DNA of 64,000 nucleotides from Symbiodinium natans. Lineage: Eukaryota; Sar; Dinophyceae; Suessiales; Symbiodiniaceae. The notes beneath the pieces are model-generated. The model saw only the letters and a list, made by a program, of their open reading frames with translations. It did no database searches and was not told the DNA's origin. The stretch covers positions 590,001 through 654,000 of the forward strand of contig CAJNDS010002123.1 of NCBI GenBank assembly GCA_905221605.1. The letters are read 5' to 3'. Positions 1 to 11,854 of this stretch are shown here, piece after piece. Position 1 is the stretch's first letter, and every line of letters begins with the position of its first letter. Both the position numbers and the translations under genes were made by a program.

Positions 1-116
1 GCCAAGTCCTTCGTCGAATAAGCCAAGTCCTTCGTCGAATAAGCCAAGTCCTTCGTCGAATAAGCCAAGTCCTTCGTCGAATAAGGCAAGCCCTTCGTCG
101 ATTAAGGCAAGTCCTT
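1..116. repeat. 21-bp tandem repeat at the window edge
   Basis: Five full copies and one partial copy of a 21-bp unit (core AAGTCCTTCGTCGAATAA). The first four are identical and the fifth differs at four bases. Because 21 is divisible by three, every frame repeats as a heptapeptide. The plus frame AKSFVE hits a stop in the first four copies; the minus strand is open as LFDEGLG units. The array runs off the left edge, so its full size is unknown. It could be a minisatellite or the end of a repeat-containing exon. Confidence 0.9.
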
Positions 117-226
117 GGATGAAAACTTTATATTTTCTTGATGTTATGGGATTCTTTGGGCGGGTGTTTTTTCCGAAGCCTGGAACCCCCTAATGACTAT
201 GAATGCTACAACAGTGACCCTCTAGA

Positions 227-350
227 CCCTAAACCCTAAACCCTAAGCCCTAAACCCTAAGCCCTAAACCCTAAGCCCTAAACCCTAAGCCCTAAACCCT
301 AAACCCTAAACCCTAAACCCTAAGCCCTAAACCCTAAACCCTAAACCCCA
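227..350. repeat. Telomere-type array, CCCTAAA with CCCTAAG variants
   Basis: About 17 consecutive heptamers in C-rich orientation, CCCTAAA alternating with CCCTAAG. It is followed directly by the GC-rich island that holds the candidate exon at 418-453, so it sits on the left (transcript-downstream) side of that exon. Confidence 0.95.
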
Positions 351-417
351 CATAGCCGCAGGCGCCTGCGGAGCTCTCCGCTTTGGCTTCGGCTAGCTGC
401 TCCGACGGCGGGCTTGC

Positions 418-453
418 CTGGGCTTGGAGGCCCTTCCTTGACTTCTTCTCCTT
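418..453 (-). CDS. Candidate 36-bp exon, basic helix
   Basis: On the minus strand the island reads KEKKSRKGLQAQ between an AAAAG acceptor and a CAG|GCAAGC donor, in phase 0. The donor is a good GC-type match to the GTAAGT consensus. The reading frame stays open past the donor (ASPPSEQLAEAKAES), so a longer exon is the alternative. A CCCTAAA array lies on the left and TTTAGGG on the right, as at most islands. No family recognised. Confidence 0.45.
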
Positions 454-1697
454 CTTTTGGTAGGGTTTGAGGTTTAGGGTTTAGGGTTTCGGGTTTCGGG
501 TTTCGGGTTTCGGGTTTTGGGTTTTGGGTTTTGGGTTTAGGGGTGGGGGAGGGTTAGGGTTGGATAGGGTTGGAAGCCTTGGAAGATCGATACAGAGCCT
601 CGTACAACAGGCACAAGCAGGGACCCTCATGCAACACAACCCCCTCTAAGTGCTTAGGGCTTCGGGTCCTTTAAGGGTCAGGGCTTCAGGGTTTACAGGG
701 CTTAGGGCCTGGGGTTTGGCACCCTAACGAGAACACCCCCCTAAACCCTAAACCCTAAACCCTAAACCCTATACACCCCTCCAAGGGGCCGTGGACGCTG
801 GCGGCGGAGGTGACGGCCGCATCGCCCGCGCCAGAAGCGCCTTGCACGCGGTGCTGCAGGTGCCCTATAGGGTTTAGGGTTTAGGGTTTAGGGTTTAGGG
901 TTTAGGGTTTAGGGTAGGGCTTCAAGAAGACAAATAACACCTACATTGGGGTCTAAAGTCTGAAAAGAATACCTACTTTTGGGCTTTTTGGAGCCTTGGG
1001 TGGCCTTTGGGGTGCACACAGCCCGAGCCGTTCTCATTTGCAGAGTGTTGCTGCACCTACAACAGATCTGGGAGACCTTGCTACCCTTCTCTTTGATGGG
1101 GTTCATGGAAACCCAAACTCAAAAAACATGACGAAATGGAGGATACCTCTGGGTCACCGGGGGGTGGTGCATGCAACCGACTGGTGTTTCGCTGCAGCTT
1201 TGGTACGGTCTGTCTTGTCTGCATATTCAAGGCAATGCGATCGGGCTTCTCAATGCATGCAGCAAACCCGAAACCCTGCACTCTACCATGGTGACCCAAC
1301 GAACCCAAATTATAAATCGTATACCCTCTACTACTATGATCCCAATTCACAAGCTAAACCCTACACCCTACACCCTACACCCTAACCCCTTTAAACCCTG
1401 CACCCTACACCCTACACCCTACACCCTACACCCTAAACCCTAAACCCTAAACCCTAAACCCTAAACCCTAAACCCTACACCCTAAACCCTAAACCCTAAA
1501 CCCTAAACCCTACCCTCCCCTAAGCCCGAAGCCCGGAAAGCTCTCAACCCAGGTACCGCTCCAGATGCCCCCCGCCTGCCGAACCCAGGCGGCGTAGCAG
1601 AGCTTTGCATATGCGAGGGACACCTCCTGGGTGAAAGCCAACATGCGGGATCCGAAGCATGGGCCCTGAATTTGGGTCCCTTGTTGCAGAACCCGTA

Positions 1698-1803
1698 TGG
1701 GTGGTTGTCAAAATTATGGTCCCTTTTGGGATCACTATTATAATAAATACGGCACCTACCATTTAGGGTATTTCAAAAGGGATCATAATTTTGACAGCCA
1801 CCC
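1698..1803. mobile_element. Small TIR element, family H
   Basis: Imperfect terminal inverted repeats of about 30 bp: TGGGTGGTTGTCAAAATTAT on the left, and its near complement ending ATTTTGACAGCCACCCA on the right. The centre is AT-rich and non-coding. Its size and structure fit a MITE. I see only this copy in the window. Confidence 0.65.
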
Positions 1804-1983
1804 ATTTATACACTGCACATAATAAGGGTCCCAGGCCCTATGGTTCCAACCTTGAAACGACAGCAACTTCGCAGTCTGAGCATTTCTGCGGGATTCTCTG
1901 CAGGACTCGCTGAAGGCTGGGCGCTCCAGGAATGCTGGGCGGTACTTTCTGATGGTGGGCACTACGGGGATACTCTGCCCCCA

Positions 1984-2083
1984 GGGCCCATGTACCTAAA
2001 TAGAGAATACTTGGGCCATAAAGTAGTTCCTATATAGGGACTTGGGGGCCCAAATCTATAATAACAAGGTACATGGACCCTTA
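1984..2083. mobile_element. MITE family B copy
   Basis: About 100 bp with inverted ends CCATGTACCT and AGGTACATGG. The interior has a second inverted pair around CTTGGGCC and GGGCCCAA. Related full copies lie at 2690, 21831, 24415, 34392, 35295 and 59267, with a half copy at 48454. No coding capacity. Confidence 0.8.
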
Positions 2084-2689
2084 GGGCTGCAGGAAGTCTG
2101 GGGTTGTCGACTCGGCAACATGCGGGACTCTCTGTGGGAGTTTTTTGGGGATGGACACCCCTTAACCCTAAACCTTAATCCATGACAAGCAAAGAAGGGG
2201 GAACATATTCTCAGGAACAGTGAAGTTCTGGTCTATACCTTCCGAACTGACAACCTAACTTGCTTGCAGGTTGTGCTTTGCATTTTTAGGATTCTTAAGA
2301 CAACCAAAAAACTTTGTTTGGGGGGGGTGGGCCTTGAAGTATAAGTAAAGCCACAAACCCTAAACCCTAAATCCCCTATAGACCCCAAACACCCTATATC
2401 CCTAAACCCTGAACCCTAAACCCTAAACCCTAAACCCTAAACCCTAAACCCTAAACCCTAAACCCTAAACCCCACTGAGAGCTGAGAGTGGAACATCTCG
2501 GAGGCCACGCTCGATGAACTCGGCGAGCCGGGTCGAGGAGCTCCTCGTTTTGCATTTATCCCTAAGGGTCCCCAAGATTAGTGTTTAGGGTTTAGGGTTT
2601 AGGGTTTAGGGTTAGGGTTTAGGGTGTAGGGTTTAGGGTTTAGGGTTTAGGGTTTTGGGTTTTGGGGTTAGGGTCCCCCAGATTCCATC

Positions 2690-2783
2690 GTGTACCTTAT
2701 TATTCTGTACTTGGGCCCCAAAGTCACTACACAGGAAGTACTTTGAGGCCCAAGTATTTCCTGTTTAGGTACATGGACCCTTT
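2690..2783. mobile_element. MITE family B copy, reversed
   Basis: Family B in the opposite orientation: GTACCTTATTATT at the left, GGTACATGGACCCTTTGGG at the right, with the internal GGGCCCCAAAGTCAC and TACTTTGAGGCCCAAG arms. It lies between a TTTAGGG array and a C20 run. Confidence 0.8.
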
Positions 2784-5700
2784 GGGAATGCGACTGAAGG
2801 TCTTGCACATACGTAAGGTTTAGGGCTTCTAGGGACACAGGGTTTAGGGTTTCTACTGTCCCCCCCCCCCCCCCCCCCCCCCCCACCCCCAACTCCGCCC
2901 CGAAGTGCTGTGATAAAGGGCGCCCGACTGATAACCCCAGCTGAGGTGCACATTGGGGGTCCTCCCCATGTGGTTCATGGTCTGTGGTTCATGCTGGCTT
3001 AGGGTTTATCGTTCAGGCTGGTTTAGGTTTTATGGCTTTACACTCGTCGCCCGCGTGCTTCATGGCGGGTTTGTGGTCTAGGTTTAGAGTTGTCTTGAGG
3101 AATTTAGGTCGGGTTTCCACTCTCCGTCGCCGCGGTTGGTGGTGGGTTTCGGGTTACCAGGGGGGGGGGGGGGGGGGTTCGAGAACTCGGAGCGCGGGCG
3201 AACATAAACCCTATACGACCTGTAAAGACTAAACACCCCCACATAAACCCTAAACCCTACCCCCTAAACTCTAAATACCCTAAACTCTAAAAACCCTAAA
3301 AACCTAAACCCCAAACCCTAAAATCCTAAACCCCAAACCCAAAACCCCTAAACCCCTAAACCCTAAATCCTAACCCTAAACCCTAAACCCCTAGACCCTA
3401 AGCCCTAAACCCCTAAGCCCTAAACCCCCTACTACACCCCTAAACCCCCAAAAGCGTGCAGAATTCTCCTATACTCCCCTTAGAACCTTGATGAACATAT
3501 TTTTGTTTGATATCCTCTTGGGTTTTTATTTGAACAAAAATATATTAAAAAAAAAAAAAAAAAGAAAAAACGAACCAAGGGGGATATAGGCTCCTCTGCG
3601 CTGCACGAGCAGCGATCCCGGTCACGGACTGGAGGACAGCGCCCCTGGTGGGCTGGAGGGTTTAGGGTCTAGGGTTTAGGGTTTAGGGGTTTAGGGTTAA
3701 GGGCTTAGGGTCTAGGGTTTGGTTGAAGGCAGCTAGGGTTAAATCGGGTGTAGGTTTTCAGGGTTGAGGGTTTATGAGGGTTTATCGGGTTTGAGGGTTC
3801 TAGGGTCTGAGGCTTCAGCTTTTACCTGTGAAGAGGCTTCAAATCCGAGTCTCGGCTTCTCTAAAATGAGGGTTGTCTTTTTTAATTCTTTCCATGTGGT
3901 AGGCATATCCAGGAATCCCGAAACCCATTCAGCCACAGCAACCCAGACTACATCTTAGTCTAAGCTGTCCCTAAACCCTATAAACCCCTAAACCCCTAAA
4001 ACCCCTAAACCCCTAAACCCCTAAACCCCAAAACCCCAAAACCCTAAACCCTAAACCCTAAACCCTAAACCCTGAACCCTAAACCCTAAACCCTAAACCC
4101 TGGCAGTGCCAGAGGCAACCTCGGAATGCAGGTGGAATGTTGGAAAGCGAACCCAAAGTCTTCGTAGCTTGCCTGAAAGGCGACCCTCGTCCGAGATGAC
4201 ACACGAAGAACTACTATTTGCTTAAGAACACCCCTCCAAAAAAAACAAAAAACAATAATCCCTATATAGCCCCTTGTAAGGCAGGAGGAGTGTGTTTGTT
4301 GGGTTCTTAAGCACATAGTAGAAGAGTGCTTAAGTAAACCGAAAGCCGCAGGCGCAAGGGCTCAGGCGTTTCGCGGGTGTGGGTTTGAGGGCGCAGGGCC
4401 CCAAACCCTAAACCCTAAGCCCTGAACCCTAAACTCTAAACCCTGAGCCCTAAACCCTATAAACACTATAAACCCTATAATTAAAGCCCAAAACCTGATC
4501 GGCGATGGAATTTTGCCAGTGTTTATCGGGTTTAGGGTTCAAGGCTGAGTTTCACCAATATCAAAAGCTCTGCACTCAGCTTTTGTTGCTCAGTAGTTAA
4601 GCCAGCTCCCGACACCTAGGAGAACTCCCTAAGCCCTCCACCCTAAACCCTGCCTGTCGCCACCAGTCATCCTTGCACGCAGCTGGCTTCGCAGCGATGT
4701 GAGGGCGTCCTGCCGATGGTGGAGATGAACCCCTGAAACTCGAAGCATCGGAGGCTTGGGGGGTTTTTGGCTGGGGGGTTGGGGTTTGGCAGGGTCCGGG
4801 GTTTAGGGTTTAGGGTCTGGGGTGTAGGGCTGAAGTTAACCTCTACTGGGGTTTACAAGGTTTAGGGCCTGATGGCTTGGCGTTTACCAGGGTTCGTTCT
4901 CCTCCCCCCCAACCCCCCCAGGCCCAAAACCCCCATCTCGAGGGCTTATGGCACATACCCCCAGCAAACTGTCAGCCTCCCTGATGGTTCAGTGATTTAG
5001 TTTTAGGCAAGCTCCCCCCCCCCCCCCCACGCCAAACCATCAAAGGTGGCGCTGGCATATGAGCCTAAACCCTAAACCCTAAACCCACACTTCAATTCAT
5101 AGTTCTCGCGGGGGGAGGTCTGCCTGTGAAGGGGGAGGTCGGGCGCAGATGCTGGCGCGCATCACATCCCTACATCTTGAGCCCTAAACCTTATCTCCGA
5201 ATTTTTAATCCAAACTCTGACTAAGCTCCAAACCCTAAACCCTAAACCCTAAACCCTAAAAGCGTCTTGAACCTCCCAAACCCAAGCTGGCAATTGTAGA
5301 AGTTGGCTCCTCCTGCTCCCGGAGCTCCTGAAGCGGGACAGGGAGCTGTCATAGCAGGGTTTAGGGTTTAGGGTTTAGGGTTTAGGGTTTAGGGTTCAGG
5401 CTTTGGGGTTTGGGGTTTTGGGTCTAGGGTTTGGGGTTGAGGGTTCTGGGTTGAGGGTTTAGGGCATCTTGTATGAGAAGGCCCAGGGTTTGTGTTTTTA
5501 GGGGCTTCGGGTTCACAGGGTAGGTAGATGAGCTTGGTTCGTGCGACGTGTTGGGGGAAGTGTGGAAGTCTGAGTTGTTGCGTGTTTCGGACTTAGGGTT
5601 TAGGGTTTAGGGTTTAGGGTTTAGGGCCCATAGGCCTGAGCTTTGTGCGAAATCGATTGGTTCTATTGGCAATCATAGTCGCAGGGCCGAGTATGGTATC

Positions 5701-5972
5701 CCTGCCTTGCGAAACCTAAAGTCTCAACCCTGAACCCAAAGCCCTACCCCGAAGCTGGGAGCGTCCTCAGTCCACTAACCCTAAACCCTAAAGCGTAAAG
5801 CCTAAACCCTAAACCCTAAACCCTAACAGCAATTAAACGGCTGCGGTCGTCCCAGCTTTTCTCAATGTATAGCGACAATCGAACAGTAGGAACAGCTTCT
5901 AGGATTCATCAGCCTATTGGCTTCGGCATCATTCTCGGGCTTATCGAAGTTTCTAGGGTATGAATTGACCTA

Positions 5973-6056
5973 AACCCCAAACCCCAAACCCCAAACCCCA
6001 AACCCCAAACCCCAAACCCCAAACCCCAAACCCCAAACCCCAAACCCCAAACCCCA
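5973..6056. repeat. Homogenised CCCCAAA array
   Basis: About twelve uninterrupted AACCCCA heptamers, a one-base variant of the telomere-type unit. The variant has been amplified as a block instead of being mixed into standard units, which points to local slippage or unequal exchange, not to telomerase copying one template. Confidence 0.95.
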
Positions 6057-6236
6057 ATTAAATCCTAAACCCTAAGAGCTCCCCAAATCTACGCCTTAAA
6101 TCGGAGGTTAACCCTAAACCCTAAACCCTAAACCCTAAACCCTTTGAGGCCCAAGGACTCGGCTTGGCAGGGAAGCTATCTGCACCACCGCGCGACACCA
6201 GGGGTTGTAAGGGCCTAACCCTGGGGCCTCCATGTA

Positions 6237-6305
6237 TACACATAACAGCTACATTGGGGTCTACAGTCTGTACAGAATACCTACTTTGGGCTATTTGGAG
6301 TTTTA
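6237..6305. repeat. Dispersed repeat G, uninterrupted copy
   Basis: A roughly 65-bp unit, CTACATTGGGGTCTA followed by CTACTTTGGGCTATTTGGAG, uninterrupted here. It is shared with 936-996 and, split by a telomere-type array, with 6512-6642. Confidence 0.75.
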
Positions 6306-6511
6306 GGGCAACTTTGCAATAATCTAGAGTTAGCATTTGCTGTTCTGCTATGGGCCTGGGGGATTCAGGTTATTCTAGGCAGGTCCTGAAAAGACTAAGT
6401 TGCCTCAGGCTTTGCCCCGGGAGCCACGCCCGACACTGCCTCATGAATGATAAACCCAGCACCACGGAGGCGACACACATTCTGCTCGTCATAAAGTTCA
6501 TTTTTGGTACC

Positions 6512-6642
6512 TTACACATAACACCTACATTGGGGTCTAAAGTCTCGCCCTAAACCCTAAACCCTAAACCCTAAACCCTAAACCCTAAACCCTAAACCCT
6601 AAACCCTCCACCCTAAACCCTACCTTGGGCGATTTGGAGCCT
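6512..6642. repeat. Dispersed repeat G split by a telomere-type array
   Basis: The left half (ACACCTACATTGGGGTCTAA) and right half (CTTGGGCGATTTGGAGCCTT) match the uninterrupted copies at 936-996 and 6237-6305. They are separated at about 6546-6617 by roughly ten CCCTAAA units. The two intact paralogues act as empty sites, so the array is an insertion. Confidence 0.8.
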
Positions 6643-6694
6643 TAGGGAAAAGCAGCTAGACCCTAACCATCCCGAAACAAACCGAAACGGAGGC

Positions 6695-6739
6695 CTTCTT
6701 GAGTCTGGCATTCTCCGCGCGAAGCTTCTCCAGCTCTTC
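6695..6739 (-). CDS. 45-bp coiled-coil exon
   Basis: Fifteen codons, EELEKLRAENARLKK, in phase 0 between a CAACAG acceptor and an AAG|GCCTCC donor. Leucines and charged residues are spaced as in a leucine-zipper or coiled-coil heptad. CCCTAAA-type sequence lies on the left and TTTAGGG on the right. This is among the clearest isolated islands in the left half of the window. The frame remains open two more codons, so the donor could also be GTTTCG at 6688. Confidence 0.65.
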
Positions 6740-7509
6740 CTGTTGAGGGTTTAGGGTTTAGAGTTTTGGGTTTAGGGTTTAGGGCGCATGACGGCTTTCC
6801 GCGCCTGCCTTCCGGGTTGAGGGTTTAGGTTGTAGGGATTCGGGCTAGGATTCAGGGTTTGGGAGGCATTGTAGGGCTTGCAGGGCTGATGTATACCCTC
6901 AAGGCCACATACATCCAAAGCCTTGGCACCCTAAATTCAAGATTGCATCGCCAGTGAAGTCCCAGCCACTGTTATGATCGAGGGCTCCGGTGTGCAAAGA
7001 TGCATTCTGTATATATATATATACACATAAATATAAATACATATATATATATACATATGTAATCAGATCAGGAAGAATGCCCGCGAGGATGCAAGGGGCT
7101 GGAAGAGCATAAGCTTGTGTCTGAGCGCCTGCTTGACCATGAACTATGGTTCAACCCCCAAGAAATGCCACAAGCACCTACACCCTAAGCCAAGAGTTCT
7201 AAACCTCCTGGGTTTCCCGGAAGGCTGCTTTGATTTGGGTTTAGGGCGCTTTTGTAGGGTTTGGGAGCAGCTCTCCCAGACCCATTTTGATTCGAGCCAA
7301 GAGTTTGGTGGTAGGTTCAAGGGGCCTTGTGTGTAATTCCTGGGGTAGCACTTTACCTTGCTCAAGCCTACAGGAACCGGTACAGGGTTTGGTTTGGGGG
7401 GGCTCAGGGGTTCCTACACCACACCCTGGACCATTTCTTCCATGTCTTCCGGCCTCGTCGGCCATCGTTCAGACCCTGCCAGTTTCAGATAGTTCGGGAT
7501 TTGGGCTTG

Positions 7510-7627
7510 GAGTTCAACTGCACCATCGTTGGGGTACTGACAAAAAACTATGGTTGTTCCCTATTGGTTTTTTGAGCATTCATATTAAAATGATTCTCAA
7601 CAATGACCCCGTAAACTGGTAAAGCCA
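7510..7627. repeat. Dispersed repeat I, copy 1
   Basis: Shares CACCATCGTTGGGGTACT, a run of A, TTGTTCCCTATTGG, AAAATGATTCTCAACAA and GACCC in the same order with 30970-31085. An old dispersed element of about 115 bp, function unknown. Confidence 0.7.
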
Positions 7628-8631
7628 CCGAATTTAAGGGGCAAAGGCACTGACGTTGCACACCCTATATACATCCAAAACCCTAACTGAGACCCACTAT
7701 GACCTTGAGGTCATTAACGCAAGCTTGGGGGGCTTTTCGGTTGCAGAGTTAGGTATCAGGGTGGAAGGGATGAGGGTTTCGCTGAACCTTCCCTTTCTTC
7801 AGGCGCCGATGTTGCGTGCTTGTGTCCTGAGAGATGATGGTCTAGGGCTTCACGGGCGTCAAGGTACCCAAAGCCCAAGAACCCGGACGGATTCGGGGAT
7901 ACAGGTGCAAGGGCGAGGCTGAGGTTGATCTGTCTTAACGCCGGCCTGCTGAAAGAGGGTTTAGGGTCAAAGGCTTGAGGTGTTTAGGAATTTACCCAGA
8001 TGCTGAGCCTAAAGCCTCTGGCCCAGTGTGGAAGATCCACATTTTCAGTGAAGGTAGGGTTCAGGGTTTAGGGTTTAGGGTTCAGGGTTCAGGGTTCAGG
8101 GTGCAGGGTTCAGGGATTAGGGTTTAGGTTTAGGGCACAGAGCTCGGCACAGCCATGGTAAGTCTTGTCGGGACACAGTGCGACAGTCCTGATTTGACTC
8201 AGGATCCCAAGGATCCCAAACCCTAGGGTTTAGGGTTTAGGGTTTAGGGTTTAGGGTTTAGGGTTTAGGGTTTAGGGTTTAGGGTTTAGGGCTAGGGTTC
8301 CGTGAGCGGCTGCATTCTTGGGGCCCCAACGCACCTCAGCAATAAGGTGTTGGGAGCAGCAAGCCTGGACCTCAAATGGGTCTAGGGTTTAGGGTTTAGG
8401 GTTTAGGGTTTAGGGGTCCCTAGTACTCCCCACTTCTCCCTCAGGCCCCCCAAGCTTACCATGAACGGCTGCATAGTTGTAGGGTACGTCTCCCTATCTG
8501 CAGGGACAAAGCTTGGTCTGGGGAACAACAAAGGTGCGTACTGTCTCCCTTGTCTAAGCTTTCTCTGGCATGTCCCAAAGCCCTAAAGCATCGGGGTATC
8601 TTCTCGCTGATTCTAGGAAGGGCTTAGAATC

Positions 8632-8852
8632 CCTAAACCCTAAACCCTAAACCCAAAACCCAAAACCCTAAACCCTAAACCCTAAGCCCTAAGCCCTAAG
8701 CCCTAGGCCCTAAGCCTTCAGCCCTAAGCCCTAAGCCCTAAGCCCTAAGCCCTAAGCCCTAAGCCCTAAGCCCTAAACCCTAAGCCCTAAACCCTAAACC
8801 CTAAACCCTAAGCCCTAAACCCTAAACCCTAAACCCTAAACCCTAAACCCTA
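8632..8852. repeat. Telomere-type array with a CCCTAAG block
   Basis: About 30 heptamers. The central part (roughly 8680-8790) is almost pure CCCTAAG and the ends are CCCTAAA. This is another case of a variant unit amplified locally. The array borders an island with an open minus frame at 8858-8920. Confidence 0.95.
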
Positions 8853-9807
8853 GCAGGCGCGGCTCACAGTGGACCTTGACGGACAGTCGCTGCAGAAGCA
8901 TGGCCGGCTCTCGCACTGAAGTTGTGCCATGCAGGTTTCTGAAAGGCTTAGGGTTTAGGGTTTAGGGTTTAGGGTTTAGGGTTCAGGGTTCAGGGTTGAG
9001 GGTTTAGGGTTTAGGGTTTAGTGTAGGGTTTAGGGTTTAGGGTTTAGGGTTTAGGGGCTTGGGCTTAGGGTTTGGGATGTTGGGTTCCGAATATTTATAA
9101 AGGGCTTGGATATGTCTAGGGCTTATACATGAACGTGGGTCGAAGTTGGAGCGAGACTCAGCTGCTGGTTGAGGTAGGGTACAGGGCTTGGGGTTCAGGG
9201 CTTAGGGATTCGGGTCTAGGGGTCAGGGTTTAGGGTTTGGGTTATATAGGACCTAGGAGGCTTAGGGGGCTTAGGGTTGGAGGGCACAGGAGGGAATTAC
9301 ATAGGGCTTCAGGGTTAGGGATTGAGTTCTGGTTGATGTCGGCGTTTGAGAGCTGAACTCAGGGACGCCGAGTTGCTTCCTTTGAAATCAAGCAGCAAGT
9401 GCTAAGTCCGAGAGGCGACAGCACATGAGCATGTGGAGATCTAACTGGGGGCCCTTGAGACTCTAAGACATTTTAAGGATACCTTGCATTCTTAGCCCAC
9501 AGTCGTGCCCCCATTTCATAGCCGCCACAAGCCCCAAAGCCCTTTGTGACCTGCACATACCCAACAAAACCCAAGGACGGCATCAAAGGCAATCAGCGCG
9601 CAACCCGAAAAATGGGGGTCACGGTTTGGGGAACGAATACTTCAAAATCCTTACCCACTCCTGAGTAGAACACCCAACTGTCGAAACTGCTGTCCTGAAG
9701 CAACGCGCATATCCACGGTGGTCTGGGGTGTGAGTATCAACCCGCCCTCGTACCTTTGCTAGAGTGTGATCTTCCTGACGATGTAGGGTCGGACAGGCGT
9801 GGGGATT

Positions 9808-9953
9808 TTCATGGGCTCCCCAACTAGCCCCCCTCTATTATCTATACTGTAGATTCCCCCCTGAAATAGCCTTAGTTAGGTCCCTAAATAGCCTCAACTA
9901 CGGGGGGGAGCCCAGGGGGGTAGTATAGAGGCGGGTTGGGCTTCGTGGGCTCT
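9808..9953. mobile_element. MITE family F copy
   Basis: Inverted ends CATGGGCTCCCC and GTGGGCTCTCC, with internal arms CCCCCCTCTATTAT and GGGGGTAGTATAGAG. It aligns end to end with the copies at 23949 and 28970. About 145 bp, non-coding. Confidence 0.75.
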
Positions 9954-10430
9954 CCAGCTCCAGCTCCGAGGCCCCTTCTTTTCCGCGGCACGCGCGGGCC
10001 GCGAGTGGCTGTGCAGGAGGGGCTTCGTTAGCAGATGCTCGGGACAGCTTCAGTCTTCTCACAGGTACCACGAAGCCCGATTACACGCAACGGGATTTCT
10101 GCACCTCCCAAGATCCCTATTTCGGACTATAAGGGGGAACTTCCTAATCCTGAACCCTGACTCCACAGCTCAACACCCTGGAAAAGCCCTTCAATCTTAA
10201 AGGCCCCAAACCCTAGAAGCCTCATCAGCCACAGCCCACCTTATTGGGGTCCTTAGTGTAAGGGAATCCTGCTATTTGGGGGTCTAAATTGGGTCCCCTA
10301 TTTTCGCAAACTCCCATCTAACGCCGTAAAGCCCTACTTGGAGGCTCCTGGGTACTTACAACCCTAATTCATAACTGTACTTATAAGCCCCCTAAGTCCT
10401 CGAAGCAGGTTAGAAGTAGACTTACATAAG

Positions 10431-10541
10431 TGTGGTAGCCCAGTAAGCATATTATGATAAGGGCACCCTTTTTGGGTTGGTTATCTCACAAGGGAACCCA
10501 GAACCAAAAAAAGAGGAACAAGGGTACCACTGGGCTACCAA
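10431..10541. mobile_element. MITE family D, uninterrupted copy
   Basis: Inverted ends GGTAGCCCAGTAA and ACTGGGCTACC, interior with AAGGGCACCCTTTTTGGG and ACCCAGAACCAAAAAAAG. It serves as the empty-site reference for the interrupted copies at 19640, 35903 and 55377. Confidence 0.85.
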
Positions 10542-11105
10542 GGGTGAGAAGTACCCATGAACCTCCAAGTAGCCCTAAACCCTAAACCCTAAACCCTAAA
10601 CCCTAAACCCTAAACCCTAAACCCTAAACCCTAAACCCTAAACCCTAAACCCTAAACCGCCTAAACCCCTCAACAAAAACCTTGAACCCTCACGGACTGA
10701 AGCTGCCCAAGACAGATGGCGCAGGCCCAGCTCGGCAGCGTCCCCAGGGTTTACGGTTTAGGGTTTAAGTTTAGGGTTTAGGGTTTTGGGTTTAGGGTTT
10801 AGGGTTTTTGGGTTTTTGGGTTTTGGGTTTTGGGGTTTCGGACCTAGGCTTATAAGGAGAAAGGGTTTAGGGCTTCCAGGTGGTTCCACAGTGGAGCGTG
10901 GAGCATGGCTGAACAGATTGGGCTCTGTCGTGCTGGGTTGTTCGGGTTTAGGGTTTAGGGCCTACAAGAGCCTCAGGAAGCAGGAATCCCAACATAAGTA
11001 CACCCAATTCTGGGAAGCACCCACATGGTGAGACCCAAGATTAAGCTAGGAGTGAAAAGGGTAAGGTGTTCAGAAGGGAACCGAAGCCGGAAACGAATAC
11101 AAAAT

Positions 11106-11252
11106 AAGGGCCTACTCTGGGACCTAGTAACGCCCTAAACCCTAAACCCTAAGCCCTAAGCCCTAAGCCCTAAACCCTAAACCCTAACCCTAAACCCTAA
11201 ACCCTAAACCCTAAACCCTAAACCCCAACAAAAGGCCCACTCTGGGTCCTAG
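11106..11252. repeat. Telomere-type array between two copies of a 21-22-bp sequence
   Basis: A sequence containing CCTACTCTGGGACCTAG stands left of the array (11106-11127) and a near copy, CCCACTCTGGGTCCTAG, stands right of it (11232-11252). Both are in direct orientation and bracket about 94 bp of CCCTAAA/CCCTAAG. A third copy, again touching an array, is at 53567-53588. The bracket could be a target-site duplication or a sequence carried with the array. Confidence 0.75.
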
Positions 11253-11854
11253 ATGCTGAATAGCCCACCCCTGAGTACGTTCTGAGGGAGCCGAGTGTGG
11301 GCGCGCTATACACAACACAGAAGCAACACCTGAGCTTTGGTGAATCCCCACACGAGACCCCATGCTTCGAACCTTTCAACCCGTAAACCCTCAACCCTAA
11401 ACTCGAAACCCCCTACACCCCGAAACCCGATGAACCCTCAACTTTAAACTCTCAACCCCTAAACCCTAAAATACCACATTCCTGACCCTAAACCCTAAAG
11501 GCGAGCCCTAGTAAGAAGGGTTTAGGGTCAAGGGCTTAGGGTTTAGGGTTTGGGGTTTGGGGTCGCGTATAAAGCTCGGGTGAAGCTTTCCGGAGAACTG
11601 GCGCGGCCAGCGGCATCCAGAGGCTTTGGGTTTAGGGTTTAGGGCTTGGGGTTTAGGGTTCAGGGCTTAGGGCTTAGGGTTTAGAAGCTTCTGGCGAAGA
11701 AGGCGTGAGGTTCATGGCTGTTCCCATGCCGCTGTCTCAGCTTCGGGTTCTGGCTTTACGGGGTCATCTGCTTTTAAGGGCTTAAGGGCATATAACATGT
11801 GGTAGGCTTCTCTAGTTACCTATGTCAATCCTAGAAATGATTAAAGTCTTGCAC

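Larger units (their letters stand above)
454..6694. other. Telomere-array and small-element region with weak exon-like islands
   Basis: Between the exon candidates at 418 and 6695 I see mainly telomere-type arrays in both orientations (740-770, 868-916, 1360-1514, 2403-2472, 2582-2660, 3240-3440, 3960-4100, 5343-5392, 5973-6056), a C20 run near 2863 and a G run near 3159. Weak minus-strand coding islands occur near 785-862, 2480-2550, 3588-3640 (GAVLQSVTGIAARAAQ), 4660-4722 (DALTSLRSQLRARM) and 5290-5340 (LPVPLQELREQE, CAG acceptor and GA donor). None is strong enough alone. Confidence 0.5.

Noticed and set aside
227-350. A real chromosome end at the left of the window
   Set aside because: Arrays occur in both orientations across the full 64 kb with unique sequence on either side, so they are interstitial.
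10690-10750. Minus-strand CAICLGQL resembling the start of a RING finger
   Set aside because: Only one cysteine pair is present, no further zinc ligands follow, and the other minus frame (AELGLRHLSWAASVRE) is as good.
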